Source of the DNA: Trichocoleus desertorum ATA4-8-CV12
GTDB taxonomy: Bacteria; Cyanobacteriota; Cyanobacteriia; FACHB-46
Direction of reading: 5' to 3'
DNA: 57,976 nt
NCBI GenBank assembly: GCA_019358975.1
Contig: JAHHIL010000031.1
Span: 1 to 57,976, forward strand
In this document: positions 8,475 to 16,226 of the stretch, one piece after another
How positions within the stretch are numbered: position 1 is the first letter of the stretch
Layout of the letters: each line of letters opens with the position of its first letter
Notes under the pieces: generated by a model
Told to the model about the DNA's origin: nothing
The model's database searches: none
The model's input: only the letters and a program-made list of their open reading frames with translations
Made by a program: the position numbers and the translations under genes

Positions 8475-9509
8475 ATGAGTCGCCGTTTATTAGCAGTTAT
8501 TCTTGCGTCCGCATCATTGTTGGCGGCAACAGGTACAACTTACCTGCTTTACCCTACTAGGGCCAGCGCTGCCAGCTTAAACGAGCAGTTGAATATTCCC
8601 GTCAATAATGGTACTCAGGGCGAATTAAGAGATGAAGCCGATCGCCTAGTTCGGATTGGTGGGCAGTATGAACAGCAGGGGTCACTGGAAAAAGCGATCG
8701 CCTCTTGGCAACAAGCAGTGAAGCTCTACCAGCGCATTGGCGATGTAGCAGCGACTGGCCTAACCTACGACTTTATTGGCCTGACCTATGCCCAACTTGG
8801 GCGAGTTCGAGAAGCAGAGGATGCCCTGCGTCGGCGTTTGGCGATCGCCCGTGACAACCGCGACTTCAAAGGCGAAATCTATGGCCTCAATAATGTCGGG
8901 AGCGTATTATTGCAACGGGGTGCCCCCCAAGCCGCAGCCGCCACCTTTAACGAAGCCTTAGTAATCGCACGCAACATCAATAGCTTGGAAGGCCAAGGCT
9001 TGTCTCTGAGCAATTTGGGTTTGGCAGCCATAGCCAGCGGCAACTATAACCAAGGGATCAAACAACTAGAGTCAGCTCTCACCTATCGTCGGCAAGTGGG
9101 TGATCCGAGCGGTGAGGCCAGCACCTACAACAATCTGGGGGATGCTTACCGAGGAGCAAAACGTTATCAAGATTCTGCTAATGCCCACGGTCTAGCTCTA
9201 CGGTTAGCTCGCACCAGTCGCGATCGCCCTAACCATCTCCGGGCTATTGATGGCTTAGTCGCATCCTATCGGCCTTTGGGTAATTACGCCCGTGCTTTGG
9301 AGTTGCTCGATCAGCGCCTGATTCTGACTCAAGAGCAAAGTAACCTCCGCCAACAACTCACCACGTTGCGATCGCTAGCCGAAATTTATCAAGCCGCAGG
9401 CAATCGTGAAACGGCCCGCAATTTTTACCAAAGAGCGATCGTAGTGGCACGGGCACTAGAAGATACCAGAAGTGAATCCCTACTCCTCGATCAACTCCGT
9501 CGGCTCTAG
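8475..9509 (+). CDS. Exported TPR-repeat protein
   Basis: The protein has 344 residues. A signal peptide is visible at the N-terminus (RR, a hydrophobic core to about residue 20, an ASA-like cleavage site near residue 33). The rest is about seven tetratricopeptide repeats of roughly 40 residues (pattern G.Y..A...Y..AL.IAR), suggesting a periplasmic protein-protein interaction scaffold. GTGAGGAAATCGTC before the ATG supplies a ribosome-binding site. It follows the sigma-like gene and ends at a palindromic repeat that separates it from a convergent gene. Confidence 0.85.
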   Translation: MSRRLLAVILASASLLAATGTTYLLYPTRASAASLNEQLNIPVNNGTQGELRDEADRLVRIGGQYEQQGSLEKAIASWQQAVKLYQRIGDVAATGLTYDFIGLTYAQLGRVREAEDALRRRLAIARDNRDFKGEIYGLNNVGSVLLQRGAPQAAAATFNEALVIARNINSLEGQGLSLSNLGLAAIASGNYNQGIKQLESALTYRRQVGDPSGEASTYNNLGDAYRGAKRYQDSANAHGLALRLARTSRDRPNHLRAIDGLVASYRPLGNYARALELLDQRLILTQEQSNLRQQLTTLRSLAEIYQAAGNRETARNFYQRAIVVARALEDTRSESLLLDQLRRL

Positions 9510-9513
9510 AAGT

Positions 9514-9606
9514 GACCTCTCCCCAAACCCCTCTCCGACGCGCCGAGGGGCTTTGAGCTTGGTTTGGCTCCCCTTCCCTAGTAGGGAAGGGGCTGGGGGT
9601 TAGGTC
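9514..9606. repeat. GACCT-ended palindromic repeat, full copy
   Basis: A 93-bp element begins GACCTCTCCCCAAACC and ends GGGGGTTAGGTC, with terminal GACCT/AGGTC inverted repeats. It contains two hairpins: one built from CCCCTCTCC/GAGGGG and one from CCCCTTCCCTA/TAGGGAAGGGG. It lies between convergent genes and is the reverse complement, in overall order, of the copy at 40826-40932. Confidence 0.7.
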
Positions 9607-9611
9607 AAGAA

Positions 9612-9917
9612 TTAGTTGACGAGAACTTGGCCGTTATTCTGAATGCGGATGACTTCTTGGTCGCTATCCAGGCGGGTGGTCTCATCTAGAGCAAAGCCGA
9701 TCGCGCCTGCTTGGGCACCAGAGATCGGCGCAATCTGTACCAAACCTCGATCAGGACGGAGGGTGGTGATCGTCACAAGGACAGGTAAGCCTTGCAGCAT
9801 CACTTCAGCGCCACCTGCTAGCGATCGCGGTTGCGTATGACCAACTACTTCATAGGTAATGGTGGTATCAGTATTATTTCTCAACATCACATCTACTTTG
9901 CCGTTGAGCGGAATCAC
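9612..9917 (-). CDS. Small beta-rich hypothetical protein, N-terminus uncertain
   Basis: The frame gives 101 residues from GTG at 9917. The sequence is rich in beta-strand patterns (DVMLRNNTDTTITYEVVGH, VTITTLRPDRGLVQIAP, VIRIQNNGQVLVN). As I recall the family, similar small cyanobacterial proteins are exported and carry a signal peptide. Here the frame stays open upstream for about 38 codons (to about 10035) with clearly related sequence (FPLPETLQNAIAIV) but contains no ATG, GTG or TTG start and no signal peptide; an AAAGGAGAG ribosome-binding-like site is followed by no start codon. Either a non-standard start is used or the N-terminus has been lost by mutation. Confidence 0.55.
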   Translation of the reverse strand: MIPLNGKVDVMLRNNTDTTITYEVVGHTQPRSLAGGAEVMLQGLPVLVTITTLRPDRGLVQIAPISGAQAGAIGFALDETTRLDSDQEVIRIQNNGQVLVN

Positions 9918-10022
9918 TATGGCGATCGCATTTTGCAGAGTTTCGGGTAGAGGAAATTGAGTAGATGTAGTGGGGCCGACTCTGCCAAAGGACGTTCCCG
10001 TGATATTGCTCTTATTAGAAAA

Positions 10023-10053
10023 CGATCGCTCTCCTTTTTACCAAGAGCGATCG
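10023..10053. repeat. HIP1-based hairpin
   Basis: CGATCGCTCT (10023-10032) and AGAGCGATCG (10044-10053) are perfect complements around an 11-nt loop. Each arm contains a HIP1-like core. It lies upstream of the small minus-strand gene and downstream of the DUF2267 gene on the minus strand, so it could be the latter's terminator. Confidence 0.4.
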
Positions 10054-10100
10054 CTAATGACATGGTTAAGCTTAAATCACGTTAAATCACGAGCTTAGAT

Positions 10101-10955
10101 CTAAGCGTGTTCCCACATTTGGCGAATCTTGCCAGGGAGAAACTCAGCGATCTCTTTGATCCGATCTTCCGAAAGCTCATCTTTAGCAGCTGAGAAGACG
10201 GCTGTAATCACAGTTTCTTCATCGGTACGAGCTGGGAGACCTGATTCTTGCCTAATGCGGAAGAGGAATGTATCTTCTTTGATAATTAAAGGAGGACGCA
10301 CACGGCTGAGGAAGCGCACCAAGGGATTGGTATCAATCCACAGGTCAGCCACTTCGTTTTGCAATGCTCTTTCGTCGGTCGGCTCCATAGGTTCGTGAAG
10401 TTCCTCAGCGACGCGATCGACCAATTCGTTAGTCATCATGTCACGCATCGTGCGGAAGACTACTTCAGTAATGTCTCTGGCGTCATAGAGGTCTTCTAGA
10501 TTGGCTTTGACCATGACCCGCTCTAGGAAGGGTGTATCTTTGTCGGCGATCGGTACAGATGGGCCGCTCTCCAGCGCCTTCGGTGGGTCTGCGTTCATTT
10601 CATCCAGCATTTGCCGACCTTTCTCGGTCAGTTCTGCTTTCTTAAAAGAAATGAGGTGAGGGAGAGGGCCATCTGGGGCACCAAAGGTATCAGCAATTCT
10701 GAAATCGAACTCTTTAGGATGCACCGCATCAGGCACATCTTCCTGGTTGCCGTAGGCGTTACCTGTAAACTCAGCGTTGATGTATTTGCGTTGGTTTAAA
10801 TAATCTAAGTGGCCGAGCACATCCTTGGGGGTAATTTCTAGACCAGCAAAGTCCGCTTCGGTAAAGTTGACTTCGTCGGGGCCAGGACCGCGATCGCTCT
10901 CATCAATTTTTCTCAACATGATGTAAACAACATCATCTCGAATGTCAATTGGCAT
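10101..10955 (-). CDS. DUF2267 family protein
   Basis: The C-terminal half (about 150-284) matches DUF2267: a helical repeat with a VFRTMRDMMTNELVDRVAEEL segment and a closing ETVITAVFSAAKDELSEDRI...EFLPGKIRQMWEHA segment. The N-terminal half is charged and helical. I chose the ATG at 10955 because GGAAG lies 6 nt upstream; an in-frame ATG at 10997 would add 14 residues but has a weak site. DUF2267 proteins are common in cyanobacteria and other bacteria, often stress-related, with no assigned activity. The 465 bp before it suggest its own promoter. Confidence 0.8.
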   Translation of the reverse strand: MPIDIRDDVVYIMLRKIDESDRGPGPDEVNFTEADFAGLEITPKDVLGHLDYLNQRKYINAEFTGNAYGNQEDVPDAVHPKEFDFRIADTFGAPDGPLPHLISFKKAELTEKGRQMLDEMNADPPKALESGPSVPIADKDTPFLERVMVKANLEDLYDARDITEVVFRTMRDMMTNELVDRVAEELHEPMEPTDERALQNEVADLWIDTNPLVRFLSRVRPPLIIKEDTFLFRIRQESGLPARTDEETVITAVFSAAKDELSEDRIKEIAEFLPGKIRQMWEHA

Positions 10956-10997
10956 AAAATTCTTCCATACTTCAATAGGGTTCAACGGCTGAAGCAT

Positions 10998-11462
10998 TGA
11001 TCTCTATTGATTTAGGCTTGTTAAACCCAGTTTTTATCAAAGCAGACTCAGAAAAAGTTCTAAAGTAGCCTGCCAAGAATCTCATCAAATTGAATTGCTA
11101 CAGCCATCGATATTGAAATTAGTGGGAGAAGGACGACTCTTTCATCTGTCACAGGAAACATTCACACTCAAAAATTAACTAATTAGACACAAAGCCTCTC
11201 CTGAGGCGATTAACAACACATGAGGTCTGACTCTATCTCCTCCTTTTGAGGTAGAGAAAGACTATTCCTAAGATCAAGTAGTGAAGTGAAATCTTATGTA
11301 GGGTTGCTGTTTCAGCCATCCCTGAATTGTTGCCACAAGTTGCAGTTCAGATATAGTTCTTGAGGATTCAACTTGCCCAGTATTACCCAACAACTTTAAT
11401 TAACATCTAAACAATCGTTTTGAGCCACTGTTTACTTAGTTTGGTTCAGATATTTAGTTGGT
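10998..11462. other. Intergenic region, no gene recognised
   Basis: No coding frame is convincing. Two small hairpins are visible: GCCTC/GAGGC at 11194-11198/11203-11207, and a CCTC/GAGG hairpin with flanking TCTA/TAGA near 11232-11257. They may terminate the DUF3891 gene (minus strand). The stretch is AT-rich and probably includes the promoter of the DUF2267 gene. Confidence 0.4.
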
Positions 11463-12251
11463 TCAAACAGCGGGGTGCAAGGTCGCTGTCAGTGTCACCC
11501 AAGGCGCATTCGCTAGCTGTTGGTGCATAGTGGATTCATTCGGTGCAGGCGATCGCAAAACCCGCCCCTCAAATAGCAGCGAAACAGAGCTGGCTCGAAA
11601 GCACCAAGGCTCAACCTGGAGTTGGGTAGGGTCGTTATGTAGGGGCATTAAGGCTAAAGTTGTGTCTTCAGTCGCGATCGGAACCTGGTCGAACTGCCGT
11701 TTCTCTGTGACTCCCATACAGATAGCCAAGGAGAGTGCATCCCATATCGCCACGAGCTGTCGGTTACGAGCGATCGCCTCTGGAGTGACATGGGGGGCAT
11801 AACCTGGATCTTGTTGCAACTGAGCCATGTGCTGTTGTTGAAATGCTTTCTCTTCTCTCAGAAATGCCTCGACCAAGCGAGTAGATTCGGGTGACTTTTG
11901 CCAACTGGTAAAGCGTTCATAGAGCCCAGTGCCATGTAGTGAGACTAACAGGGCCGCATACCGTCCCATTGGCATAGCCAAGTGTTTTGCTCCCGCCCAG
12001 AGTTTGGTGTGAACCGCTGGTGCCACTTCCATAAAACTGTGAGGATAGCCAGTTTCAGGGTTAAAGGTAGGAGAAGCCTCCCAAGGTATCCAGCCAATGT
12101 CGTGCTGCTCGGCTCCTAGACACACGGCTTCGTAGGGAGCAAACGAGCCAAAAGCTTCATTCCCCCAGGCATGGGCCAGTTGTCCCGCCACCCAAGCGTG
12201 AGTAGGCTGAGTGATACAAATTCGATCGGTGCTGATGGTGCGATAGAGCAT
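11463..12251 (-). CDS. DUF3891 family protein
   Basis: The 262-aa protein has the features I associate with DUF3891: a histidine-containing HDIGW motif (residues about 50-54), conserved THAWVAGQLAHAWG near the N-terminus, and LHGTGLYERFT in the middle. The His-Asp pair resembles HD-type metal-binding centres, so a hydrolase activity is possible but unproven. The ATG at 12251 opens the frame. It is monocistronic, with long spacers on both sides. Confidence 0.75.
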   Translation of the reverse strand: MLYRTISTDRICITQPTHAWVAGQLAHAWGNEAFGSFAPYEAVCLGAEQHDIGWIPWEASPTFNPETGYPHSFMEVAPAVHTKLWAGAKHLAMPMGRYAALLVSLHGTGLYERFTSWQKSPESTRLVEAFLREEKAFQQQHMAQLQQDPGYAPHVTPEAIARNRQLVAIWDALSLAICMGVTEKRQFDQVPIATEDTTLALMPLHNDPTQLQVEPWCFRASSVSLLFEGRVLRSPAPNESTMHQQLANAPWVTLTATLHPAV

Positions 12252-12744
12252 GATCTGTTGCAGCTTGATTCCTTCTATAAATTCTCACCCCTAATCTTTG
12301 GTTTTCTATGTAAAATTCCTCGCTCTTCATCAAATATGAAAAACACAATAATCTGGCGCAGATGTTTATACAGAGTTCAATGAAATTTAACATCACTTAA
12401 CTTTAATAAATTCCCAATTAAATCGTGTTTACCGATACACAATTTCGTACGCATTCAGAAATCAAGCTTCATTCTTTAAGGACTTAATTAAGTACTAGTG
12501 TTTATACTGATGGAGATTTTCTTGGACAAGAGTAAAAATCATTGCAGGATATGACTGATTACCGTAGAAGTTGCTACGGCTCATAACGACTAAACTTTAC
12601 AGTTTTTTGACAACTGAGTAAGTTTGCTGGAGCTAGAAAGAGAGCTTTTTGCCTCCAGGCGGCATTATTAGACTTGGATCTGATGCCGTAGTTTTATGTG
12701 TTGCAAAATTATCCCAAGTCTACTCAAGGTCTACCGAGGAATTA
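12252..12744. other. Divergent intergenic region, AT-rich
   Basis: This holds the upstream regions of two divergently transcribed genes (DUF3891 leftward, the 12745 gene rightward). It is AT-rich with several ATTAA/TTAATT words. The frame of the rightward gene stays open upstream to an alternative start at 12649, but I see no ribosome-binding site there. No RNA gene recognised. Confidence 0.4.
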
Positions 12745-13599
12745 ATGATCACCCTAGAAGATTTTCAGCCTTGGCTCAATATTGATAGTCTAAATCATGT
12801 AATGACAGAGGCTTGTAGAGAGGCAACCATTAGTCCCCAAGCTCTCTACCTGTTTATGCAAAGATATGTTCGCTACGGCAGGAATTTTAGTTTTGCCGTT
12901 CCCATTTTGTCAGGAATCATTGGTTCCAGCCATCTTTTTCAAGATCCCACGCATCCCATCCCAGCTCATGCTGAGCGATCGATGGATCTGGGTGCCAAAA
13001 TCTTTACTGCTTCTATTGAAGAGTTCATTGATCCGAGAACAGGCGTATCCCATCGCACCTTATCCTATGGTCTGCTAGATAAGCTGGCTGAGTATGCCAA
13101 CTTGTCTAATGCCGAAATCCAAGAAATTGCTCACTCAGGCTCTTGGTTGGATAACCTGCTAAAGCAAGTCCAAATCGCTTACCAGGGACAACCGGATGAT
13201 TTACCGAGTTTGGTGCGAGCGATCGGTTTTCATGTCGCCACGGAAACAGTAGGAGATAACGAATTTAGCATCATTAATTCTGTGATCTTCTCTCAGCAAC
13301 GCGATCGCAGCTTTGGTCACTTCATTCGCAACAGCAAGCTCAATTTTTCTCAAGGCACCGTCAGCCCTTGGTATTGGATTGTGGTTCATGGCACCTTGGA
13401 TACTAAAGGGGTAGAGCAAAGGCACTCTGCGGAAGCTTTTTCAGCCCTGAATGATGTGGTCCAATACACCTCTGCATCAGAAGCACAAGTGATTGAATGG
13501 GCAGGACAAGGATTTGCTGAATTTGCCCAGATTCAAACCAGCTTTTTTGAACAAGTACAGAGAGAAGTTCACAATTCCGTGACTGCTTTGGCAGTTTGA
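12745..13599 (+). CDS. Hypothetical protein, possibly heme-oxygenase-like (diiron or TENA-type) fold
   Basis: I chose the ATG at 12745 (284 aa) because GAGGA lies 5 nt upstream. The protein is largely helical. His and Glu/Asp residues appear in positions reminiscent of heme-oxygenase-like enzymes: IPAHAERSMDLG, GFHVATETVGDNEF, and an HGTLDTKGVEQRHSAEAF segment, with a final long amphipathic helix. This could be a metal-binding heme-oxygenase-like oxidase, but I could not align it with confidence. It has no obvious operon partners; the desaturase gene begins 244 bp downstream. Confidence 0.6.
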   Translation: MITLEDFQPWLNIDSLNHVMTEACREATISPQALYLFMQRYVRYGRNFSFAVPILSGIIGSSHLFQDPTHPIPAHAERSMDLGAKIFTASIEEFIDPRTGVSHRTLSYGLLDKLAEYANLSNAEIQEIAHSGSWLDNLLKQVQIAYQGQPDDLPSLVRAIGFHVATETVGDNEFSIINSVIFSQQRDRSFGHFIRNSKLNFSQGTVSPWYWIVVHGTLDTKGVEQRHSAEAFSALNDVVQYTSASEAQVIEWAGQGFAEFAQIQTSFFEQVQREVHNSVTALAV

Positions 13600-13843
13600 A
13601 CTTTCTCAAAAAATATATGGAGATCGGGGCTAGGAAGAATTGAAATCTGCTATCTTTCGCGATCGCGCATCACTCACTTGAGAATGTAATTTCCAGGGAT
13701 ATGGGTGGGAGCGTCAAGGCTTGGAGACAAACCAACTTCTAATGACTCATGAGAATGAGTTGCTTGATCCTGGCTGCGTGCCAGAATAGCACCGAAAAAA
13801 CTCCTCAAAATCAAGCCATCTGAGAAAGGAAGGAGAATAGACA

Positions 13844-14728
13844 ATGCAGGAAATGCAAACAAGGCCAGAGACTAGCTTCTTTGGCCAACGTGCTACTTTT
13901 ATGACCAAGCTGGCAGTTTTCGGTATCCTAACCACCACTTTGGGAATCGCGATCGCGGCACTGCCTCCACCTTTCAAGCCTTTACCTCAACTTCTACTCG
14001 GTATGATGTTTGCTCATGGAATAGAGCTACAGCACGAACTTACCCATCACATTATCTTTGCGAATGAACGGCTCAATCGCCTAGTCGGGATTATGCTAGG
14101 GTTGCCGATGCTCGTCTCCTTTTCGCTTTACAAAGCGCTACACGGCCATCATCACCGCACTTTAGGAACGCCTGAGGATCAAGAATCCTTCAGCTACAGC
14201 TACGAAAAACTCACATCACTGAGAGGATTCATTTCTCATCTGTCAATGTTCAGTCATTACACCGCTGCGTTGGCAAACATACGCGCAGCAATCCTAAATC
14301 AACTCAGGAAGGATGTCCCTGCTAAAGTAGCCTACCGAATTCAGAACGAGTTTCGATTTCTAGGCGGCTTGATCTTGCTCCTGCTCATGGGGTCAGCTTT
14401 AGGGCACACATTGGTGGTTTGGGATATTTGGCTAGTGCCTTTAATTCTGAGTGCGGGACCTGTTCATGCCCTGATTGAATTGCCAGAGCATTTGGGCTGT
14501 GACCAACAAACAATCGATCCTTTTCGCAACACTCGCAGTATCCGGGCTGGCAAGTTAATCACCTGGTATGTCAATGGCAATAATTATCATGTTGAACACC
14601 ATGTGAATGCAGCGCTACCTATCAATCAACTAGCTAACTTTCATGCTCAACTCGCACCCCAGATTGAACATGTAGAACCTTCGTATTGGGCTTTCTACAA
14701 AAAATTTTTTCAGCAGTGCTGCCGTTAG
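13844..14728 (+). CDS. Membrane fatty-acid desaturase family protein
   Basis: This 294-aa protein has the three histidine boxes of membrane-bound diiron desaturases/hydroxylases: HELTHH (64-69), HGHHHR (about 100-105) and YHVEHH (248-253). Four hydrophobic stretches (about 22-42, 48-62, 82-95 and 172-210) form the membrane part. AAGGAG sits a few bases before the ATG. The family introduces double bonds or hydroxyls into lipids or carotenoids; the substrate cannot be read, although the short length and spacing resemble CrtR- or Rhizobium-type desaturases rather than the classic DesA/B/C. It lies 99 bp upstream of prmC on the same strand. Confidence 0.88.
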   Translation: MQEMQTRPETSFFGQRATFMTKLAVFGILTTTLGIAIAALPPPFKPLPQLLLGMMFAHGIELQHELTHHIIFANERLNRLVGIMLGLPMLVSFSLYKALHGHHHRTLGTPEDQESFSYSYEKLTSLRGFISHLSMFSHYTAALANIRAAILNQLRKDVPAKVAYRIQNEFRFLGGLILLLLMGSALGHTLVVWDIWLVPLILSAGPVHALIELPEHLGCDQQTIDPFRNTRSIRAGKLITWYVNGNNYHVEHHVNAALPINQLANFHAQLAPQIEHVEPSYWAFYKKFFQQCCR

Positions 14729-14827
14729 CTTTGACCTTGGCACTGGGGATCGGGGCTGAAAAAAGATATCGAGAAACCAAAAAAGACTCACGACTCATCT
14801 GTATTGCTAAATTTTGGAGGTTGATCA

Positions 14828-15736
14828 ATGACTACTCTGCAAACACAAACTATTTCAGGTTTAGAACTCTGGCAATGGCGTAATCAGGCAAGACAAACGG
14901 CGATCGCAGCCGATGTTTCTGTCACCGAACTAGACTGGCTACTTCAGCAAATGCTAGGTCTTGACGGCTTAGTACTAGAATTAGAATCCTTTAAAGACCG
15001 AGCTGAAATTCCTTTACCATTGCCGCTCTCTCATTTGTCTGCTCTCTGGCAACGACGACTGAACGATCGCGTCCCTGTGCAGTATTTGGCGGGTGTGGCG
15101 CAATGGCGAAATCTCTCCTTGCAAGTCTCTCCAGATGTGCTGATTCCTCGCCCGGAAACAGAAGGTCTGATCGATATGGCGATCGCGGCTGTGGCTCAAA
15201 GTTCGCTGCCTCTTAGCGAAGGCCACTGGGCCGACTTAGGGACTGGAAGTGGAGCGATTGCGATCGCGTTGGCGGATGCCTTCCCCAAGATCTCAATTCA
15301 CGCAGTCGATTGTGATGCGGCGGCTCTAGCAGTGGCTCAAGTTAATGCTGAGCGGTATGGCATGAGCGATCGGATTCACTTCTACCAAGGCTCTTGGTTT
15401 GAACCTCTAGCTCATCTCCAAGGTCAGTTCAGCGGCATGATCGCCAATCCGCCTTATGTCCCTAGTACTCGACTAGCGGAAATGGACCCCGAAGTGGCGC
15501 ATGAGCCTCAACATGCTGTCTATGGCAATGGCCAAGATGGTTTGGACCACGTTCGTCACCTGATCAAGTTTGCCTCTGATTACCTGATGCCTGGAGGAGT
15601 TTGGCTGATGGAGATGATGGTGGGGCAGTCGGAAGCTGTGACTGACTTACTCCAAACTCAAGGTCACTATCGGGATATCCAAATTCACCCCGATTACGCA
15701 GAACGGAACCGCCTAGCGCTTACCTACCGAGCCTAA
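14828..15736 (+). CDS. prmC: Peptide chain release factor N5-glutamine methyltransferase
   Basis: The 302-aa protein has an N-terminal helical PrmC domain (1-90), IPRPETEGL (106-114), the SAM-binding ADLGTGSGAIAIALA (135-149) and the catalytic NPPYVP motif (207-212) that holds the glutamine of the GGQ loop in release factors RF1/RF2. The enzyme methylates that glutamine and so increases termination efficiency. Length and motif order are normal. GGAGG precedes the ATG by 7 nt. The neighbouring genes are unrelated. Confidence 0.95.
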   Translation: MTTLQTQTISGLELWQWRNQARQTAIAADVSVTELDWLLQQMLGLDGLVLELESFKDRAEIPLPLPLSHLSALWQRRLNDRVPVQYLAGVAQWRNLSLQVSPDVLIPRPETEGLIDMAIAAVAQSSLPLSEGHWADLGTGSGAIAIALADAFPKISIHAVDCDAAALAVAQVNAERYGMSDRIHFYQGSWFEPLAHLQGQFSGMIANPPYVPSTRLAEMDPEVAHEPQHAVYGNGQDGLDHVRHLIKFASDYLMPGGVWLMEMMVGQSEAVTDLLQTQGHYRDIQIHPDYAERNRLALTYRA

Positions 15737-15902
15737 AGATCGGAGAGCCAAAAAGGGGCAACTTGGGTTTGGGTGCAGAAAAATGCTCCAGATCTGGACT
15801 GCCCCGTTCTGCTCCCACCCAATACAACCTGAAGTAGCAAAATCAACGTGGTGCAATAGTAGATGTAGGTTAATAAGGAAAGATTCTAAAGTACCTGCCC
15901 CA

Positions 15903-16226
15903 ATGTCCCAAAGCTGGATATTTCTTGCATTTGCCATTATTTGCGAATTGATCGCGACTTTATGTTTAAAGCAAACGAGCGGTTTTGTTAATTCCAAATA
16001 TCTTCTAGGTTCTCTGATTGGTTATCCAGCCGCTTTTATTTGTTTTGGCTTCTCCCTCAAGGGCATAGAAGTGAGTATCGCCTATGCCATTTGGTCTGCA
16101 ATTGGGATTGTCGGCACCACTGTCCTAGGAGCTGTTTTGTTTGGCGAAAGCCTGAGTAATTTCAAGATTGCCTGTATATGCCTGATTATCTTTGGCGTCA
16201 TTGGTCTGAACGTCGCCAAAAGATAG
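15903..16226 (+). CDS. Small multidrug resistance (SMR/EmrE-like) transporter
   Basis: Starting at the ATG at 15903 gives 107 residues, the normal SMR length, with four membrane helices. The essential membrane glutamate is Glu15 in IICELIATLCLK. The signatures AYAIWSAIGIVGTTVLGA (helix 3) and LIIFGVIGLNVAKR (helix 4) are typical. These proteins act as antiparallel dimers that exchange protons for cationic drugs or guanidinium-type metabolites. The frame is open further upstream (to 15783), but that segment is not SMR-like. The last 29 bases overlap the 3' end of the convergent CHAT gene. Confidence 0.92.
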   Translation: MSQSWIFLAFAIICELIATLCLKQTSGFVNSKYLLGSLIGYPAAFICFGFSLKGIEVSIAYAIWSAIGIVGTTVLGAVLFGESLSNFKIACICLIIFGVIGLNVAKR

